The notes below the pieces were generated by a model. It had not been told where the DNA came from. It worked only from the letters and a program-made list of their open reading frames with translations, and did no database searches. 5,220 bases of DNA from Chthonomonadaceae bacterium (lineage in GTDB: Bacteria; Armatimonadota; Chthonomonadetes; Chthonomonadales; Chthonomonadaceae): contig JACMPS010000070.1 of NCBI GenBank assembly GCA_014377395.1, positions 1-5,220 on the forward strand. Direction: 5' to 3'. A program made the position numbers and the translations under genes. Below, piece by piece: positions 5,160 to 5,220 of the stretch. Each line of letters starts with the position of its first letter. Positions within the stretch are counted from its first letter, which is position 1.

Positions 5160-5220
5160 ATGCCAAAAGGCTTCTCGAACGCTGAGAAGAAAGCAGAATT
5201 TGTCGTTGCATCGTTTCACA
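5160..5220 (+). CDS. Possible start of a gene of unknown function, cut by window edge
   Basis: An ATG at 5160 opens a plus-strand frame that runs to the edge and reads MPKGFSNAEKKAEFVVASFH, a balanced hydrophilic N-terminus that looks coding. No Shine-Dalgarno is visible upstream (the bases before the ATG are TAAACGTAAACT). The minus-strand terminator at 5085-5129 argues instead for a minus-strand gene ending here, in the frame whose last residues are SLRLDRK with stop at 5138-5136. The two readings are largely exclusive and 61 bases cannot decide between them. I do not recognise a family. Confidence 0.3.
   Translation, partial: MPKGFSNAEKKAEFVVASFH

Noticed and set aside
1..5220. CRISPR array, defence system or phage genes
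   Set aside because: No regularly spaced direct repeats and no nuclease, helicase, integrase or structural phage proteins were found on either strand.

Overview
The window carries five complete protein genes, all on the minus strand, so transcription runs from high to low coordinates. In that order they are: a Dabb-domain (stress-responsive alpha/beta barrel) protein, an LptF/LptG-type lipopolysaccharide export permease, a stand-alone LuxR/GerE-type helix-turn-helix protein, a rhomboid-family intramembrane serine protease with a TPR-like tail, and a SIMPL-domain (DUF541) membrane-anchored protein. The LptF/G permease implies a diderm, LPS-making bacterium. Base composition is moderate. The intergenic spaces hold dispersed repeats of a style I associate with Cyanobacteria, Chloroflexota and Armatimonadota. 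A diderm such as an Armatimonadota member would fit, but that is inference; there is no rRNA or marker gene here.

Layout. 1-155: small hairpins and a REP-like palindromic element. 156-935: SIMPL protein. 936-1394: gene-free, with copy 1 of a composite repeat (an ACACAAAGG...-type 30-mer followed by a C-rich/G-rich hairpin). 1395-2588: rhomboid protease. 2661-2705: probable terminator of the LuxR-type gene. 2726-2965: LuxR/GerE-type regulator. 2966-3278: gene-free, with a structured leader that can pair with the regulator's Shine-Dalgarno sequence, and a second REP-like element. 3279-4430: LptF/G permease. 4427-4720: Dabb protein, whose TGA stop overlaps the permease's TTG start. 4721-5159: gene-free, with a weak promoter, composite repeat copy 2 in inverted orientation, and a minus-strand terminator. 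5160-5220: possible start of a plus-strand gene cut by the window edge.

How the genes relate. Only the Dabb and LptF/G genes are clearly one translationally coupled unit. The other three share a strand but have their own ribosome binding sites, and gaps of 137-460 bases containing terminator or repeat structures separate them, so they are probably separate transcripts. In three genes the longest possible ORF begins at an upstream TTG with no ribosome binding site; I moved these starts to an internal ATG with a good Shine-Dalgarno and a family-typical N-terminus.

I found no new multi-gene system. The most interesting non-coding signals are the leader of the LuxR-type gene, the two-part composite repeat present as inverted copies flanking a four-gene block, and the TTGA start/stop overlap.
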